NCBI RefSeq assembly: GCF_963675165.1
Contig: NC_087382.1
Location: 4,751,963-4,815,962, forward strand
Direction: 5' to 3'
Length of the DNA: 64,000 bases
Origin: Halichondria panicea
Lineage: Eukaryota > Porifera > Demospongiae > Suberitida > Halichondriidae
The translations under genes and the position numbers were made by a program. The notes under the pieces were generated by a model. That model was not told the DNA's origin. It ran no database searches and saw only the letters and a program-made list of their open reading frames with translations. Each line of letters starts with the position of its first letter. Positions within the stretch are counted from its first letter, which is position 1. Positions 34,592 through 46,877 of this stretch are shown here, piece by piece.

Positions 34592-37421
34592 GTGAGTATC
34601 TGAAAACCTCTGTTTGAGTGATGAGCTCTAGCTTATGCAATCTTGTATTCTATCTAACAAACATAGGAGACTCATCCTCGATCTGCTGCACCCATGGATC
34701 CAGATGTGACTGATCCAATGTCAACACAAACACAGTATCCATCGACCAATGCAACATCTGCTGTTACAGTAGCAAGTCCAGCTCTACACAACTACTCAAC
34801 TGTTTCTAATCATCCAGGTATTGCTCTGAGTACTCACCATCACTCCCACCTCCCTGAGCCACCAGGATACAGCACTAGTCAATGGTATGGTGCAACTACT
34901 AACCATCCCCAGCCCCCATTAGCTCCTTTTGGAATGCCTCACTTATCTTATCCAAGGTACCCTAATGCCAGCGGTCATAGTATGTATGCCTCAAGACTAT
35001 CTGACAGCCTATGGTCCACAATATATACTCTGAGCACAGATATTTACCACCAGTCCTGGTGTTGTTCCCCCTACCTATGGTCATGTGCCACACAATTATC
35101 AATACACTATAGCCAATTGGTGGCCACAAACAAACGCATTTCTTGATATGAATCTATGGTATTCACCAAAACAGGTGCCCATGTCCAATGAATTGCATTA
35201 TATACTGCACATGAATACACACCACCATAATTATATCGCCCCCTAAATGCCTTGTATGGTAATCAGGTGCAAGCGCATCCTTTTCAATTCATCCCAAGGC
35301 CGACAACACCTTTACAATTTCAAGTGCAGTCCTCTGAATGGCCAGTCAATACATCTCAAGCCCCTCCAATACAAAGTGAAGTAATCCCTCCAACAGTAGC
35401 TGTGATAAGAATCTGGTATGCACTGTATCTACTAGCTCAATACAAAGTAGTGACTTTTCAAATCCATTTCGACTGTCAAGATAGTCTTAGCAACTAGATC
35501 TAATCAGGGTAATGTGCTATACCTACTGCTTCACTGTACAATGATTCCTCAGTAATATCTAGTCCGGTAGTCGAAAGGTTGCGCTTAACTGATAGTTATT
35601 GGAAGAATCAGGTCTATCTCAGTCAGCTGTTATACTAGCCAAAACATTAGTATAGTCAACATTATTCTCACGGCACTACAGAGCGTTGCAGCCAATTACC
35701 AGATCCATCAGAGGATTATCGATAACTTTGCCTTTGTGTCTGAGAGACTCCACAGTATTTGTTCCAAATGGTGTAATTTTGGTCTAGCCCTTGGCCTACT
35801 ACCGTCAACTCTTCAGCAAATTTCTGAAAAATGTGAAGTTTGTTTGCGAGAAACTCTTTTCAAACTAGTTTTTTTATTTTATTTTTTATAATAATTCTGC
35901 AAAATGCATGGATACACTAGTAACAAAATCGATGTACTTTCCTGCAGCTCGAATGGTAGTTCATTCCATATAGATATTGCTTTTGGGAAAAAAGAGTTCG
36001 CATATGCATTTGTTCTGCAAATAAACTGTACATGTATATTTTTTGTGCTTCTTAGATTGAGAGGGCATACTCTAATTCTTTCCAGTGGTGGATCAGGGAA
36101 TTTAAAGTTACCATTATTTTATCATCTGGTAAAGGTATGATAGTTTCAGGTACAATCTTCTTGTGGAAAGGGACGGTAGGTCCACAGTATCTAATAGGGA
36201 GTCGTAGTCCCTATTCCAAAGTTTTGTGTATAAAACCAATCAAAATGATCTCGATGTATCCAATCACACTGATTCCAAAGCATTGGGTTATGAAACCTTC
36301 CTCAGTGTGTATTCCCACAACGATTCACTGGCCTGAGTATTGAAGTTAAAGACACGAACGAGACACTTTTAGAGTATCTCTCACAGAATTCGAATCTGAA
36401 AATGGTTACGCTAACCCTTGATGAAATACTGCAGGACTAAGTTATGGTTAGGACAGAAACTTCAAACAGAATGAAACAAAACAAAGCAAATCTCTGACAT
36501 CAATAACAATAAAAGGTCTATTTCACAATTATGGTGACATACTTGAACTTGTAGCCAAAGGTGTACAGCAAAGTAACACTTTACTGTGTATGGAGATACT
36601 ATATGTGCATATCGCAGCAGTTACAGTCATAGTGATACAATTACTGGACTAATCCCGTTGCTGAACTCATTGAAATCTACTCTGGTACAAAAATTGTGGT
36701 TTCAAAATCTTCTTTTCGATAGTGTGTGTACTGAAGCAGTTATCCAATTGCTTAGTCATAACCAGAATAATATTACTGATTTTTAGCAATCAAAGAAAAT
36801 ACATACTTCACTGATTCTAGTTGCACACCATCTCCGAATACGTGGACATTTTTTAGATCTCTTCAAGTGAAATCTCTGACAGTATTGAGTGTTAGTCAAA
36901 ACAAACTTGAAGCAGATGGTGCTGTGGCATTACTAGATTTTCTTCGTCTCAATCCACAACTTGCTGTGTTGAAAGCATCCAGTTGTGATCTGACTGACGA
37001 CCTATTCACTGACACTCACTATTGGGAAACCTCTTCCTTGAAAGAACTGACAATAGACAGGAACAAGGACATTAGCGTTGAGGGATGGACTAATCTGTTT
37101 CAAAGTCTTAGACACAACAAATCACTGATCAAATTAAACTGCTGTGTTTATGATCACATTGGTGAAGTGTTGAATGAAATTATAATTTCAAACAAGTGTA
37201 TTCAATATCTTACAATCTGTGAGTATTCCTCTAATAGTCAATACACTGAGTCACTAGCAAGAGCACTTATACAGAACCTCACTCTCAAAGAAATTAGATA
37301 TGGATACAGGTTTGAGAGAGATGCTGTGGATGACCTCAAGAGAGAAATACAAACACTAAAAAGAGACAAGAACATTACAATATCTCCTGAATGGAATCTA
37401 AAGATACGAGCAGCAGACTAA
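34586..37421 (+). pseudogene. NLR copy 2: decayed, NACHT deleted
   Basis: The leader exon ATGGCA|GTGAGT (34586-34591) and acceptor at 34666 are intact and in frame with MDPDVTDPMSTQTQ (34694). The N-terminal region then suffers several frameshifts (34980-35150, 35220, 35410-35600). The first death domain is visible as shifted fragments up to about 35872. The sequence then jumps to unrelated AT-rich DNA (35873-36180) and resumes in the LRR region (about 36210), so the second death domain, the NACHT and half the LRRs are gone. The last 185 codons (36867-37421) are open and nearly identical to NLR 3, ending KIRAAD-stop. A short product from the terminal frame cannot be excluded. Confidence 0.85.
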
Positions 37422-37516
37422 TTATTACACGAACACATTAACTATCATCTAATCGTTACAGAAAAGCAAAAAAATTAGTCACTCATTAATAATATGTCTT
37501 TAAGTTCAGTTTTGTT

Positions 37517-38740
37517 TTAGTCTTTATCATCATCACTTACATCTTCAACAACAAATGGAGAACGTTGCCTCAGGCTTCTCTCTCCCAGCTGGTGGAGGGT
37601 ATCTACCAGTGAAGTGATCACTACCCGAACTCGTCCACTCTCAAACTGTCCAACCCACGCCACAAACAACCGCAGGGGGTTGATGTCACTGGAGTGGCCA
37701 ACCACCTGAGAAGAACAGAAATAGACGATGGCAGACTCTTTGCTTGAACACAAATGTAAACGTATCAGATTTCAATTTTCAAGTTACGACAAGACAATAC
37801 GACAGCATCACACATTTTATTGCTAAACAATTTATGAAATGTACGACAGTAATGCTTCTTATTGCTGAGAAACAAGATTCACATAATAAAGTAAGAGAAT
37901 TATTACAACAATTATTCTTGCACTTACTGATTGTATTTCCCACAGGCTCAAGAACTCATCGACGATGCTAGCCAGAAGAAGCAGCTGGAAGAATGAAGTA
38001 GAAACAGTATAGTGTATAAGACACACAGTGTACGATTATAATGTTGTTTACTTCAGATTGCACCGTATAGTGGGTAATTTTAGAGGGCGAATATTTTTGC
38101 ATATAAAAATTTAAACCATGAATTAAAAGTCCGTTAATTACAAGCAAAAAATGGCCAATGCATGCACTTAGTAATAAGATATATAACATAATAATTATTA
38201 TAGCATATAACATTTAGCTTCAATTACTGGACCATCGACAATGTAACAGACACTGACCCGGTCTGTGGTTGGATCATGCAATGGCGCTGCAAACAAATGC
38301 AAACAAGAGGCCATCTCCTCCCGTCGAGGTGTCGTTCACGGAGACGTAACAATTTGATTGTCCTTCACTGATCGGAGATGATCTTGGACAATTATAGACT
38401 ACATCCTGTTAGGAGGGGGAAGAAGAAAGTTAAAATAAACTTACATGCAGTACGAAAGGAAGCATTGTACTTTGAACTTGTTACCCCTTACATGTACATG
38501 ACGTAGCAAAGTACTATAGACATGCACATAAACTACGTGTAAATTACACGTACGACTAATTGTAAATTAAACTTTGTTACTTACTGATTAGGAGTAGCCA
38601 AGTCAGTCTCTTGAGTTGGCCTAGTACAGGATTTATCATCAGACACTGAATCGCTATCACATGACTGTGTAGTTTCCTCCCTCCAGATTGTGGGGCTCTC
38701 GTATGTTTTCTTTTGATGCCATTTGGTTGCTTGGACTTGA
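37517..38740 (-). CDS. convergent partner gene A, partial; unknown function, acidic C-terminus
   Basis: Well-supported minus-strand exons: 37928-37984 (57 nt, LLLLASIVDEFLSLWEIQS) joined in phase 0 to the terminal exon 37517-37705 (GHSSDINPLRLFVAWVGQFE, then LVDTLHQLGERSLRQRSPF, ending DVSDDDKD-stop), with good acceptors and a GTAAGTG donor. Near-identical copies at 58385-58573 and 58798-58854 confirm the coding frame. A further likely exon, about 38585-38720, reads SCDSDSVSDDKSC with a GTAAGT donor. The segment equivalent to 59130-60040 of partner B is missing, so this copy may be incomplete. The stop lies only 95 bp from the NLR 2 stop, tail to tail. No family recognised. Confidence 0.5.
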
Positions 38741-38789
38741 CTTCAGAGCTTGTACTCTCCGTGATGGCCATCTGCATCATCCCTCTAAC

Positions 38790-40200
38790 CGAGAATCATC
38801 AGGATTTTGGGCATGGCTTCTCTTCATCTGTTGTACCTGTTCGCCTTCCTATATGCGGTCGACGCCTTTTATTATTTCGAGTAGCTGCTTGAGTGTTTCC
38901 CTAATCGATGTTTGTAGGTGGATTAATTGCTTGTTTGTGTTATGGGTTGTGCATGTGACGTTGTGGCTAGGTGGCCATGGTTGTTTACGAGAGTCGTTCT
39001 TTCTTTCTGCATGATTGCATCTCCTTTTTCTCTACATTTTTTTAAAGGTGAATACTTGGGATAGAGTTTCAAGTTTTAGCTTTAGTAAGTGATGCAACGA
39101 TAACTATTATAATTATTGTCCTAGGTCTTGAAGTATTGCTTCACACGGGTGTTTACGTGAGGTCTGCTCAATTTGAGAGTATTTCCAGAGTACAGTAAAA
39201 CTCAATTTGCCCCAGTGCTTGAAATCTTCTTAGTATAATTATATATAGACGCGTATAGCTTGAGTGTTAAGTGCCTATTGTTGAGGTGTCCTGTTTAAAT
39301 GAAGGGTCACTCGAGGTTCCCTATAGGACAGCCAGCCAATAGGCCGCCTTGAGTGTTAAGTTAATCAGGTGAGTTGGTTGGCTCGTTCAAATGAATGCTG
39401 TGTATAAGTGTTCTCTCTATCATGCATAGCACATACACTCTATCCACTAATCTTTGATTAATAAAAAAAAAAACTATGCAGCCATACACTTGTTGTATAT
39501 CAGGCTGTAACTATTATAGATCTACTATATATAGCTCTCTGAAGTGTTGAAACAGATGATAATATTCACCAGGATGGTTCTTTGTGGGTAAGATTATAAA
39601 CTCAGTCAAATTAAGTATTACTCTATAATATATATACACATAATTTTAACACAGTACATCAGACCAGCTGTTTACTTGGGACTCAGCTATACTCTACATT
39701 CCTATACGTACTTACCAATGAGACTTTGGAAGGGCTGCTTGTGTGCATGATCATTAGATAATATTTCACTTAATTCCAATGAGAAAGTTTGCTGAATGAC
39801 ATATTCACTTATTAAGTAATAGTTAATTATTAATTACTAAGTAACAGGTCTGTTAATTCAGTATTAGTGCAGAGCATTGTAGGCCTGGGATAGTAATAAT
39901 CTCGTATAGGTAGTGCATGGTGCTATGAGGGTCTGTGTACGTAGCCAGCAAATAATATATAATGCTAGCCGGTGTAATTTAGTAACTAGCCACATGCAAC
40001 GGCCATGCTCACAAGTCAACTTTAAGGTTAACAAGATTGTGGATGCATGGCTCTGGCATTTTTTACCGAAGGTGTAGAAACACTAACAGATCTAGATCTG
40101 GCTTAAGTGTATAATTATGTATACGGTGTGTAAGTGTTCTCATTATACCTGTATATAATTATAGCATGCAATAACACCTGCAGTGAAATCACATACACTT
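38790..40200. other. 1.4 kb without a supported gene
   Basis: AT-rich sequence with short frames only and no clear splice-consistent exon or repeat copy. The region 39180-39460 contains two GAGTGTTAAGT blocks (39263 and 39350), about 90 bp apart. Confidence 0.5.
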
Positions 40201-40239
40201 TTAATTAAACATAAGATGGCATTGTACAAACTATAGATC

Positions 40240-40580
40240 GATGGTACTCTATCGAAACTCAAGTTATGACGACTCAGAGTTAAGTAATAAAACAGGTCAA
40301 ATTCCTACGATTTGGTTTCGCCATGGCTTTTCTCTATCGAAACTCAAGTTATGACGACTCAAAGTTGGTAATAAAACAGGACGATTTGGTTTCGCCATGG
40401 TTTTTCTCAGAGAATCTGATTTAAACACACCATTAGATGACATTACAAAGGGCTACAACATGCATTATATAATTACGCTGATACACTATCAAAACTCAAG
40501 TTATGACGACTCAAACTTAGTAATAAAGGATTAAAGCAGGCCAAATCCTACGATTTGGTTCCATAGCTTTTCTCAGAGAA
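40240..40580. repeat. imperfect tandem/dispersed repeat, three units
   Basis: CTATCGAAACTCAAGTTATG followed by ACGACTCA, an AGTAATAAAACAGG block and ACGATTTGGTTTCGCCATGG-like sequence appears at about 40251, 40335 and 40487. The first two are adjacent (period about 84 bp). No coding potential. Confidence 0.7.
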
Positions 40581-40829
40581 TCAATCTCTAGGCTATCACT
40601 GATTTAAACCTCTCTCTATAAGCTTTCAGAAAATCATGTTATTGGACCAACGAAACTAAAGTTAAGGCTAAAGTTAAGGCTATTCAATTTAACGCTAGTA
40701 TATGAACAATTTTATTACATGATCGAGAGGATGCCATATTATTAAACCATATACATAACTATTGCCAACCACAATTTGTTCACCATTGAAAGAAGTCTGA
40801 AAGCCTTACAGATAGAGTTACACAGAATA

Positions 40830-41110
40830 ACGCTCACCAGTTTATGGCTGCCTGTGTGCTGTGCCACGTTGGCCAGTGTGATGACAGAGTTGGTGACGTT
40901 CTCTAGAGAAGGGTCATGGAGACAGTCGGCAACTGACAAGTTAAGTTCTCTTTGTCTCTGGGTGTCGCTTTTTTGGAGGTGTGTTTTTGAATGGTTCCTC
41001 CTTCGCATAGGAGCTCGTTTAGATTACCCTCTCCCCAGGTGGTAAGTCGGCGCTGAAGGAGTTTGGTGTTGTCCTTTGTCGTTGATTTCCTCGCTGGCTT
41101 CTGTAATAGC
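40830..41110 (-). pseudogene. frameshifted coding fragment, possibly from a LINE-type retroelement
   Basis: The minus strand reads KDNTKLLQRRLTTWGEGNL, then NELLCEGGTIQKH. After a one-base shift near 40945 it reads SVADCLHDPSLENVTNSV and ends at a GTGAGC donor-like site after GSHKL. The RRL...W..GN...LL.E..TIQK pattern resembles the linker between endonuclease and reverse transcriptase in some invertebrate LINE proteins, but no catalytic motif is present. Assignment is tentative; it may instead be a host gene remnant. Confidence 0.35.
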
Positions 41111-41232
41111 ATGAATAGGATGTAATGCTTCTGTAATAGCATATATTTAGAGTAATCAAAGGCTAATTGCTTGAGCTGCACCGCACCTGTCGGACCTCCT
41201 CTGGGTGTAGTGCATTGGATAATGGGAACGTG

Positions 41233-41257
41233 TAGCCTCGACCCCAGGCCGAGGCTA
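41233..41257. mobile_element. 25-bp minimal relic of the TAGCCTCG family with perfect 9-bp target duplication
   Basis: The 25 bp begin TAGCCTCGACCCCAGGCC and end GAGGCTA. GGGAACGTG is duplicated at 41224-41232 and 41258-41266. Uninterrupted sister sequences ATGGGAACGTGCC at about 7408 and 10374 show the empty site. Confidence 0.8.
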
Positions 41258-41726
41258 GGGAACGTGCCAATCATGGCTGCTAGCCCCATAGATATAGTAT
41301 CAGGAGCACTGATAGTATCTATGCATGGGTAGTGTACAGACAAATTACATGTGTGGGCGGTGGTACGTGAGTTATTCCGATGTCAACATTATTGTGGGAG
41401 CGGGACATTCTTTCACTCATGTCTCATTTGTACTTACCTTGTGATTTTAGAAAGAGCTGGAAGTTTTGGAAAACGTATAATCAGACAGCTTTCAGATGAG
41501 AACGGATGTTGTGCGAAAAAGCTGATTTTTCACACGATAATTAATCTACCTAGTATAATTATTACATTAAACCTCCAAAAAATGATAGCCCAATTTATAT
41601 AATTATAGTTATAATTATGCATTCAATCAAGTTATTTTTAAGTCCTCATCCTCAGCATAATTTTCCAGGATGCAATAAAAATATTCATTAATTTTTGGGC
41701 AGATGCTGATCTATGACTATGATAAT

Positions 41727-42663
41727 AGTTTAACTCTTTCCTTGGCAATCTGTTGTAGAAATTACAACAACGGTAACGAATCGTTATGATGAATTAGATG
41801 AAGTTGTATGTGAGCTCCTCCCTGACAAACAAACTGTAGTCTAGGTAACCGCCTTATCAGTCAAGTAGGCTAAAAATCTGTGTCCTTTGATGTAAGCTTT
41901 GATGTCTCTTTGTGCATATGTAGTTAAAAAAAAAAAGAAAAAAAAAAGAAACCTTTGACTAGCTAGGAAGAGTAGCAGTAGTAGTAGCAGTGCAAGCAGG
42001 ACTAGACTAGATTAAAAAGTTGGTGGAAAGAATAACTGACCGTTTGGACGTCACCTGGCTGCCAGACTTTCATCTCGACTCTTCCCCCTGAGTAGCTGGC
42101 CTTTCTCTAAGCCACAAAACTGAGCAAGAAGCTGAAGAAGCAGCTAGACAGAGACATGTACCTAGCCTTGAGAATTGGGAGGCGTGGCTCAACTAGTTAG
42201 CCCAGCCCAGAGGAATTGTTACCGTGGGTACTGAACAACCATAGAAGTAGGGCTACCCCTGGCTTTACTGAATTAACTAGCTGTGTCTGCTGTCTAGTTG
42301 GACCAGATTTAGCTAGATAATGGGGTAGAGAATAGTTGAGCGGTGCTGTGTGTAGCTTGAACTGTACTGGCTGGCAAGAATCTAGTAAGCACCCTATGCA
42401 CTGATAACTCGTCAGAATGGAGGGTATGTTCTAGGAATCTGGACAGCTGTACATCCAAAGGAGCCAGGGAGTGCCAATCATCTTCTCCCAGTCTCTGACA
42501 AGCTAAACAAAACGAGCTAGAACTGGGAGTCCCAGCTAGAATTGCTAGCCGGATCTAGACTAATAGAATGACATGGAGGCGTGGTGAGGCGGGATCCACA
42601 CTAATTGATCGACCTAAAGACGCTCCTGTTCCAGACTTTCACGAATGGTAAGGAAAGGGTTAT
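41727..42663. other. outer inserted sequence, unassigned
   Basis: Together with the nested elements up to 45782 this interrupts copy C. It includes an A-rich tract (41927-41951) and short GTAGCAGTAGTAGTAGCAG sequence. No domain-bearing frame was seen. Confidence 0.4.
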
Positions 42664-42776
42664 GAGCCTGGAATTTTGACTGCTTTAACTACTTCCTGTA
42701 TAGCTTCCGCAGTAAAATTGTGCTGAGCTGGCAAGCCCTTTTACATTGAAGTCATTGTAAAATCAATGCGTTTTTG

Positions 42777-42953
42777 CAGCCTCTGTAATGCATGCGCTAT
42801 TATTCTAAATAAAGGAAGTTTGTGAAATATTGAAGTAAGAGCTAGATACACTGCCTCTGGGACAAAAACCATTGTGTAGCTCTTAGTTCAATATTTCACA
42901 AACTTCCTTTATTTAGAATAATAGTGCATGCATTGCAGAATGCAGAGGCTGCA
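42777..42953. repeat. large palindrome, about 70-bp arms
   Basis: GCAGCCTCTG, ATTATTCTAAATAAAGGAAG and TTTGTGAAATATTGAA are followed about 35 bp later by their complements in reverse order, ending CAGAGGCTGC. Probable foldback MITE. Confidence 0.85.
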
Positions 42954-43291
42954 AAAACGCTAGCTTTATCACATCGTTCAATAAGATAAAATACTGTATT
43001 ATTCGTTCAATGAGATAAAATACGGTATTAATTGGAGGAATAAAGAAAGAAATAGACGTAGAGTTAGGAAAAAGGGGGTTGTTATAAAACAGGGAATGAG
43101 AAATGAGGAAATGAGAAATGAGGAAATGAGGAAATAAGAAATAGGAAATGAGGAAATGAAGAAATGAGAACGAGAAATGAGCTGTTAGGCAGAGCATATC
43201 TATGGGCAGAGCAAGTCTGAAGACAAAGCTAACATCTACTGAGCTACAGGTACGTACCTCCTGGTGACAAGTCTCCTGGTGCTCTGCCACC

Positions 43292-43740
43292 ATGATACAG
43301 AACTTATGTTCCTCTGGTACACGGTGTGACACTCTCTACGGTACCTCTATCTACTTGTGTGCCATGTACGACTGGCATGGTTCAGACATCAGATCTACCT
43401 ACGTAACGGTACTTACATGTACTGTCCTACAAACAATTTACCTATGCGTGGCTATACTGGCAATACATTCAATGATTTCACAATCCGGTGGGCAAGTGAT
43501 AGTCAATGGACTGGACTCAATGTCAACATCTACATGTAAGTAACAGCAAAGAAACCTCCAAAACTGTTTGTCAAACCAAGCAAATTCTAATGATCTGCCA
43601 GTCCTGTCGTAAAGCTGCAGGAAGTAATGACATTAGTACACTGTACTGGTATCATATCCAATCTCGCTACAGGGTGAAGAAAGCAATTCCCATTACCATT
43701 CTCACAAGCAATGCCTAGTGAAAGCTGATGCTACCTTTAA
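43292..43740 (+). other. gene-like fragment inside the Mutator-like element
   Basis: Overlapping frames include NTFNDFTIRWASDSQWTGLN, a pattern somewhat like the end of a CUB-type extracellular domain, followed by a GTAAGT donor (about 43537). The frame is not continuous. Captured host exon sequence is a reasonable but unproven reading. Confidence 0.3.
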
Positions 43741-44428
43741 TGAAGAAAGCTCACTGTGCCATCTGAAGCGATGGTAAAATTTAATTCTTACAATGTGTCC
43801 GACAACTTGTACTGTGTGGAGGTGCCACTATAATTATTTATTGCTTTTTAATAAGTGCTGACATCAGCGTTTTACATTCAAATTGCACAGGAAGCGACTC
43901 ATCACCAACTGTGCAGATATTTTTCCATATTGCACACTAGGAAGTGATTCTTATTTGGAATAAAACGTTTTCAGCAGTGAGAGAACAAGAAAAACATAGT
44001 TTACACACTTATAATCATGCATTGCAATGTTTATCAGTCTATTTTCTTGTTTTCTGATGCTCTGTATCACTTCTGTGCTCTTTTTGCAGTGAAGCTGAGG
44101 GTCAGGAGGTTGTCAGTGTTCTTATTTAACGCATCAAACAGGCATCAGTGTTGGAAGTGGGTGCTTTGAGCGGAGTATTGCACATGTAGAAGTGTACTGC
44201 ACCACCATATAAGCCTGTTCAGGCTTGTATAAAGTCGTTTTGGCTTCAAAAACGGTTGTCACACTTTTCTTCAGTTATAGCGGTGCATGTTTCCTCTTCT
44301 GATACACTGGAGCATGATAGAAAGTAAGCACATGCTGTTTATCCTTCAGAACTATCCATTTTCAAAACGGGTTGCTGGTTGTCAACGTTTTTCTTGTCTT
44401 TTTTTCTTGTCTGTTCTCTACAAAATCT

Positions 44429-44614
44429 TTAAGCAGCCTTCTGCAAGCTCTCTTGGTGTTCTAGAGTCTTATTTCTTTGTCTTTCTAGCTGTTTTCTTTC
44501 TCTTAAACTCGTCTTCAACTGGGAGAACTCAATTTTGTTGCTACGCATTCTTCTGGTTGATAAAGCAACTGCATGTTGCGCATGCGCAGATTCAACCTGC
44601 ATTTTGGTTGCCAA
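44429..44614 (-). other. coiled-coil-like fragment inside the Mutator-like element
   Basis: Minus-strand frame of 61 codons, charged and heptad-like (SQLKTSLRERKQLERQRNKT), ending in a stop. Its composition is unlike the surrounding AT-rich noncoding DNA and suggests a captured coding segment. Function unknown. Confidence 0.3.
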
Positions 44615-44628
44615 GCAATAAATGCATT

Positions 44629-44745
44629 ATCCCATGGATACTGATGATTATCACTCGTCCGTGCCTAGTAACTGTCACTCGTGCCTTGCAGGCACTCGTG
44701 CAGTTACTGGCACAGACTCGTGATAATCCTCAGTATCCATAGGAT
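44629..44745. repeat. hairpin ATCCCATGGATACTGA with CACTCGTGCC-type core
   Basis: Arms ATCC-ATGGATACTGA-GATTATCAC and their complement (to AGGAT at 44745), with inner CAGTAACTGCACGAG-type arms around GCCTTGCAGGC. Nested in the Mutator-like element. Confidence 0.65.
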
Positions 44746-46877
44746 AATATCATAATATTTGATAACTAAATACTTAGTCACCTACTAGCTTCTTGGCTGA
44801 TATCAGTCATTACTTTTGTGCATCTATATAATATAATTATTATTATAACAATGTCATAATTATTGTGATGAAAATTAATGCCATGGTGATGATCGTAACC
44901 ATAAATATATTATTATTATCTTATTTCTTCATTTCCTCATTTCCTATTTCTTATTTCCTCATTTCCTCATTTCTTATTTCTCATTTCCTCATTTCTCATT
45001 CCCTGTTTTATAACAACCCGGAAAAAGGAGAGCCTGTATCGGGAAGTCGCGTGAGGGTAGAAGGGTGGTAGAAGGGTGAAAATGAGCGTGGGCATACTGA
45101 GCTAGAGATGTTGGACTGCCCACACAGAGGTCTACGACTAATAAAACTTTGCCTGCAGCAAGCTGGACATGGACTTGGAACTGGAAGTTTGCAAGCACTA
45201 TAGAGCTAGCTATACCTTAGGCTTAGCTAGATGATCTACTAGTCTAGATTGTGTGTTTAGATTCTATCACTATTACCTTTTCTTGTGTCTTTCTACATGC
45301 TATAGTAGAATAGCTTAGTCATCATTATCATATAGCAGGTAGCTACTGCCACCAGAGCTGGCCACGCTGGTTCTCTGATCTGACTTGCAGCACAGCTTGG
45401 TGGTTGTCTCAGTGCAGTACAGTACACTACAGTCTTACTCTGAATGCGTGGGAGAATACCTTATGTCACGATTGTGGGCTACATATCGCCCACGTTCATA
45501 AAAATCCTTGCGGATCACCCCAAACCATGCAGGCCTTACTTTTTCTTAATTAACTGTACGCCCATTTCTTTCTTTGCTGCCTCACTATGTCTTTCTTATG
45601 TTTATGGATGAACAGTGACAACAGTAAGAAAAAGTAAGGCCTGGGAACGAGGCTACAAAAACGCATTGATTTCTTTTTACAATGTAAAAGGGTGTGCCAG
45701 CTCAGCACAATTTTACTGCGGAAGCTATACAGGAAGTAGTTAGTGGGCGTTCAAATAGCAATCAAAATTCCAGGCTCTTAAACGATTATAAGCACTGACA
45801 ATAGGCGTTGTGTTTTAGTCTCCAGAGTTCTCCCCAAACTTATTGAGCCCTTGCTGAATCTAGCTGAATTAAGCTGTTTTGAAAGTGCTATATTTACACA
45901 GATATCAAGTATTAAAGAGTACAAGAGATCTACAGGTACAGTGGACCTATAATTTACTAAGAGTCTATTTTGTAGACTAGAGTACTGCAGCCGCTTGCCC
46001 ATCATCACATATATAAATAGGCATAATTGCTGCATGCCATCTCACTCTTACTCCAAGTGATACTCTGGGTTCTGGTCCATCTCCCGCATCATATTTATGC
46101 CCGGCTTTATATTACGTAAATCAGGGGTGCATGAATAGGATTGTAGGATTGTAGATCCCACATACACTAAGAGACAATGCACAAGGACGTGAGTGCTTCA
46201 TATACTACCATAGATTAAGGAGGTATAGAGCAGGGGATTGGAAACGGAAGCAGGATAACGTAATAATTATATGGACTAGATTAGATGTTTGCTTTTTAAT
46301 TAGTGGAGACGATAACGCTTATTCAGCTGCTCAAATATTATATAGACGACTATATGCAGGTATTTTTTGTAAACAGTATTTACCCGTGCCTCGTGCCATT
46401 GGGTCTTTCATGCTTTTAACAGTGATATAGTAGACACAGTCATGCAGTTATTTTGGTCTTTGGTAGGCCTTGACAAATTATCTTTTTGCCTTTTGACTAT
46501 TCTCAAAAAGTTAACCAGTTTGCATGGTTACCCATTATTGCAGTTTAAAGACATCAGTCTCATTCTGAAAAGACAATTTATTTGTAGAGTTGTATTGTAG
46601 CATTACATGCAGAAAGTGAAATATAATCCTCTAGTGTTAAGTTTTGCAAAAGAGAAAATAGTTTAGAAAATACTCCTTCATCTGCCTAGTGGCTAGTGCT
46701 TACAGTACAGATGTCCAGCTACATAGAACCAAGTGAAATTAGATCTACCAGACTCTGAGGATCAAGTTTAGTGTCCTATTATTCTCAATTATGCTAGTTC
46801 CTAGAAGTCTCCCAAAAAATTAATTTGCCAAGCCCTAGTTTTTGTGGTTTTACTCTGATCCATGCATGACTGTTTGC

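Larger units (their letters stand above)
43076..45019. mobile_element. 1,944-bp Mutator-like element with long TIRs and perfect 9-bp target duplication, carrying gene-like fragments
   Basis: Ends GGGTTGTTATAAAACAGGGA and its exact complement. The TIRs continue about 95 bp as GAAATGAGGAAATG-rich sequence on the left and the complement on the right (44925-45019). GGAAAAAGG is duplicated at 43067-43075 and 45020-45028. The homologous element at 22196-22207 shows the uninterrupted site GGAAAAAGGAGAGCC. Length, TIRs and 9-bp duplication fit a nonautonomous Mutator-like element. No transposase was seen. Confidence 0.75.
42664..45778. mobile_element. element with about 95-bp terminal inverted repeats, hosting nested insertions
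   Basis: GAGCCTGGAATTTTGACTGC at the left is mirrored by a complement ending AATTCCAGGCTC (45778). Inner arms AACTACTTCCTGTATAGCTT, CCGCAGTAAAATTGTGCTGA and ATCAATGCGTTTTTG are likewise mirrored at about 45655-45745. It contains the palindrome 42777-42953, the repeat element also found at 22070-22834, and the Mutator-like insertion. Confidence 0.75.

Noticed and set aside
37954..38010. Plus-strand exon encoding AQELIDDASQKKQLEE after a TTTCCCACAG acceptor
   Set aside because: The minus strand of the same bases has both a CTTCCAG acceptor and a GTAAGTG donor, in phase with the conserved partner terminal exon, which is the better explanation.
44287..44742. 151-codon plus-strand hydrophobic frame
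   Set aside because: It is antisense to a more protein-like charged frame and runs through a palindrome inside a mobile element; no splice or homology support.
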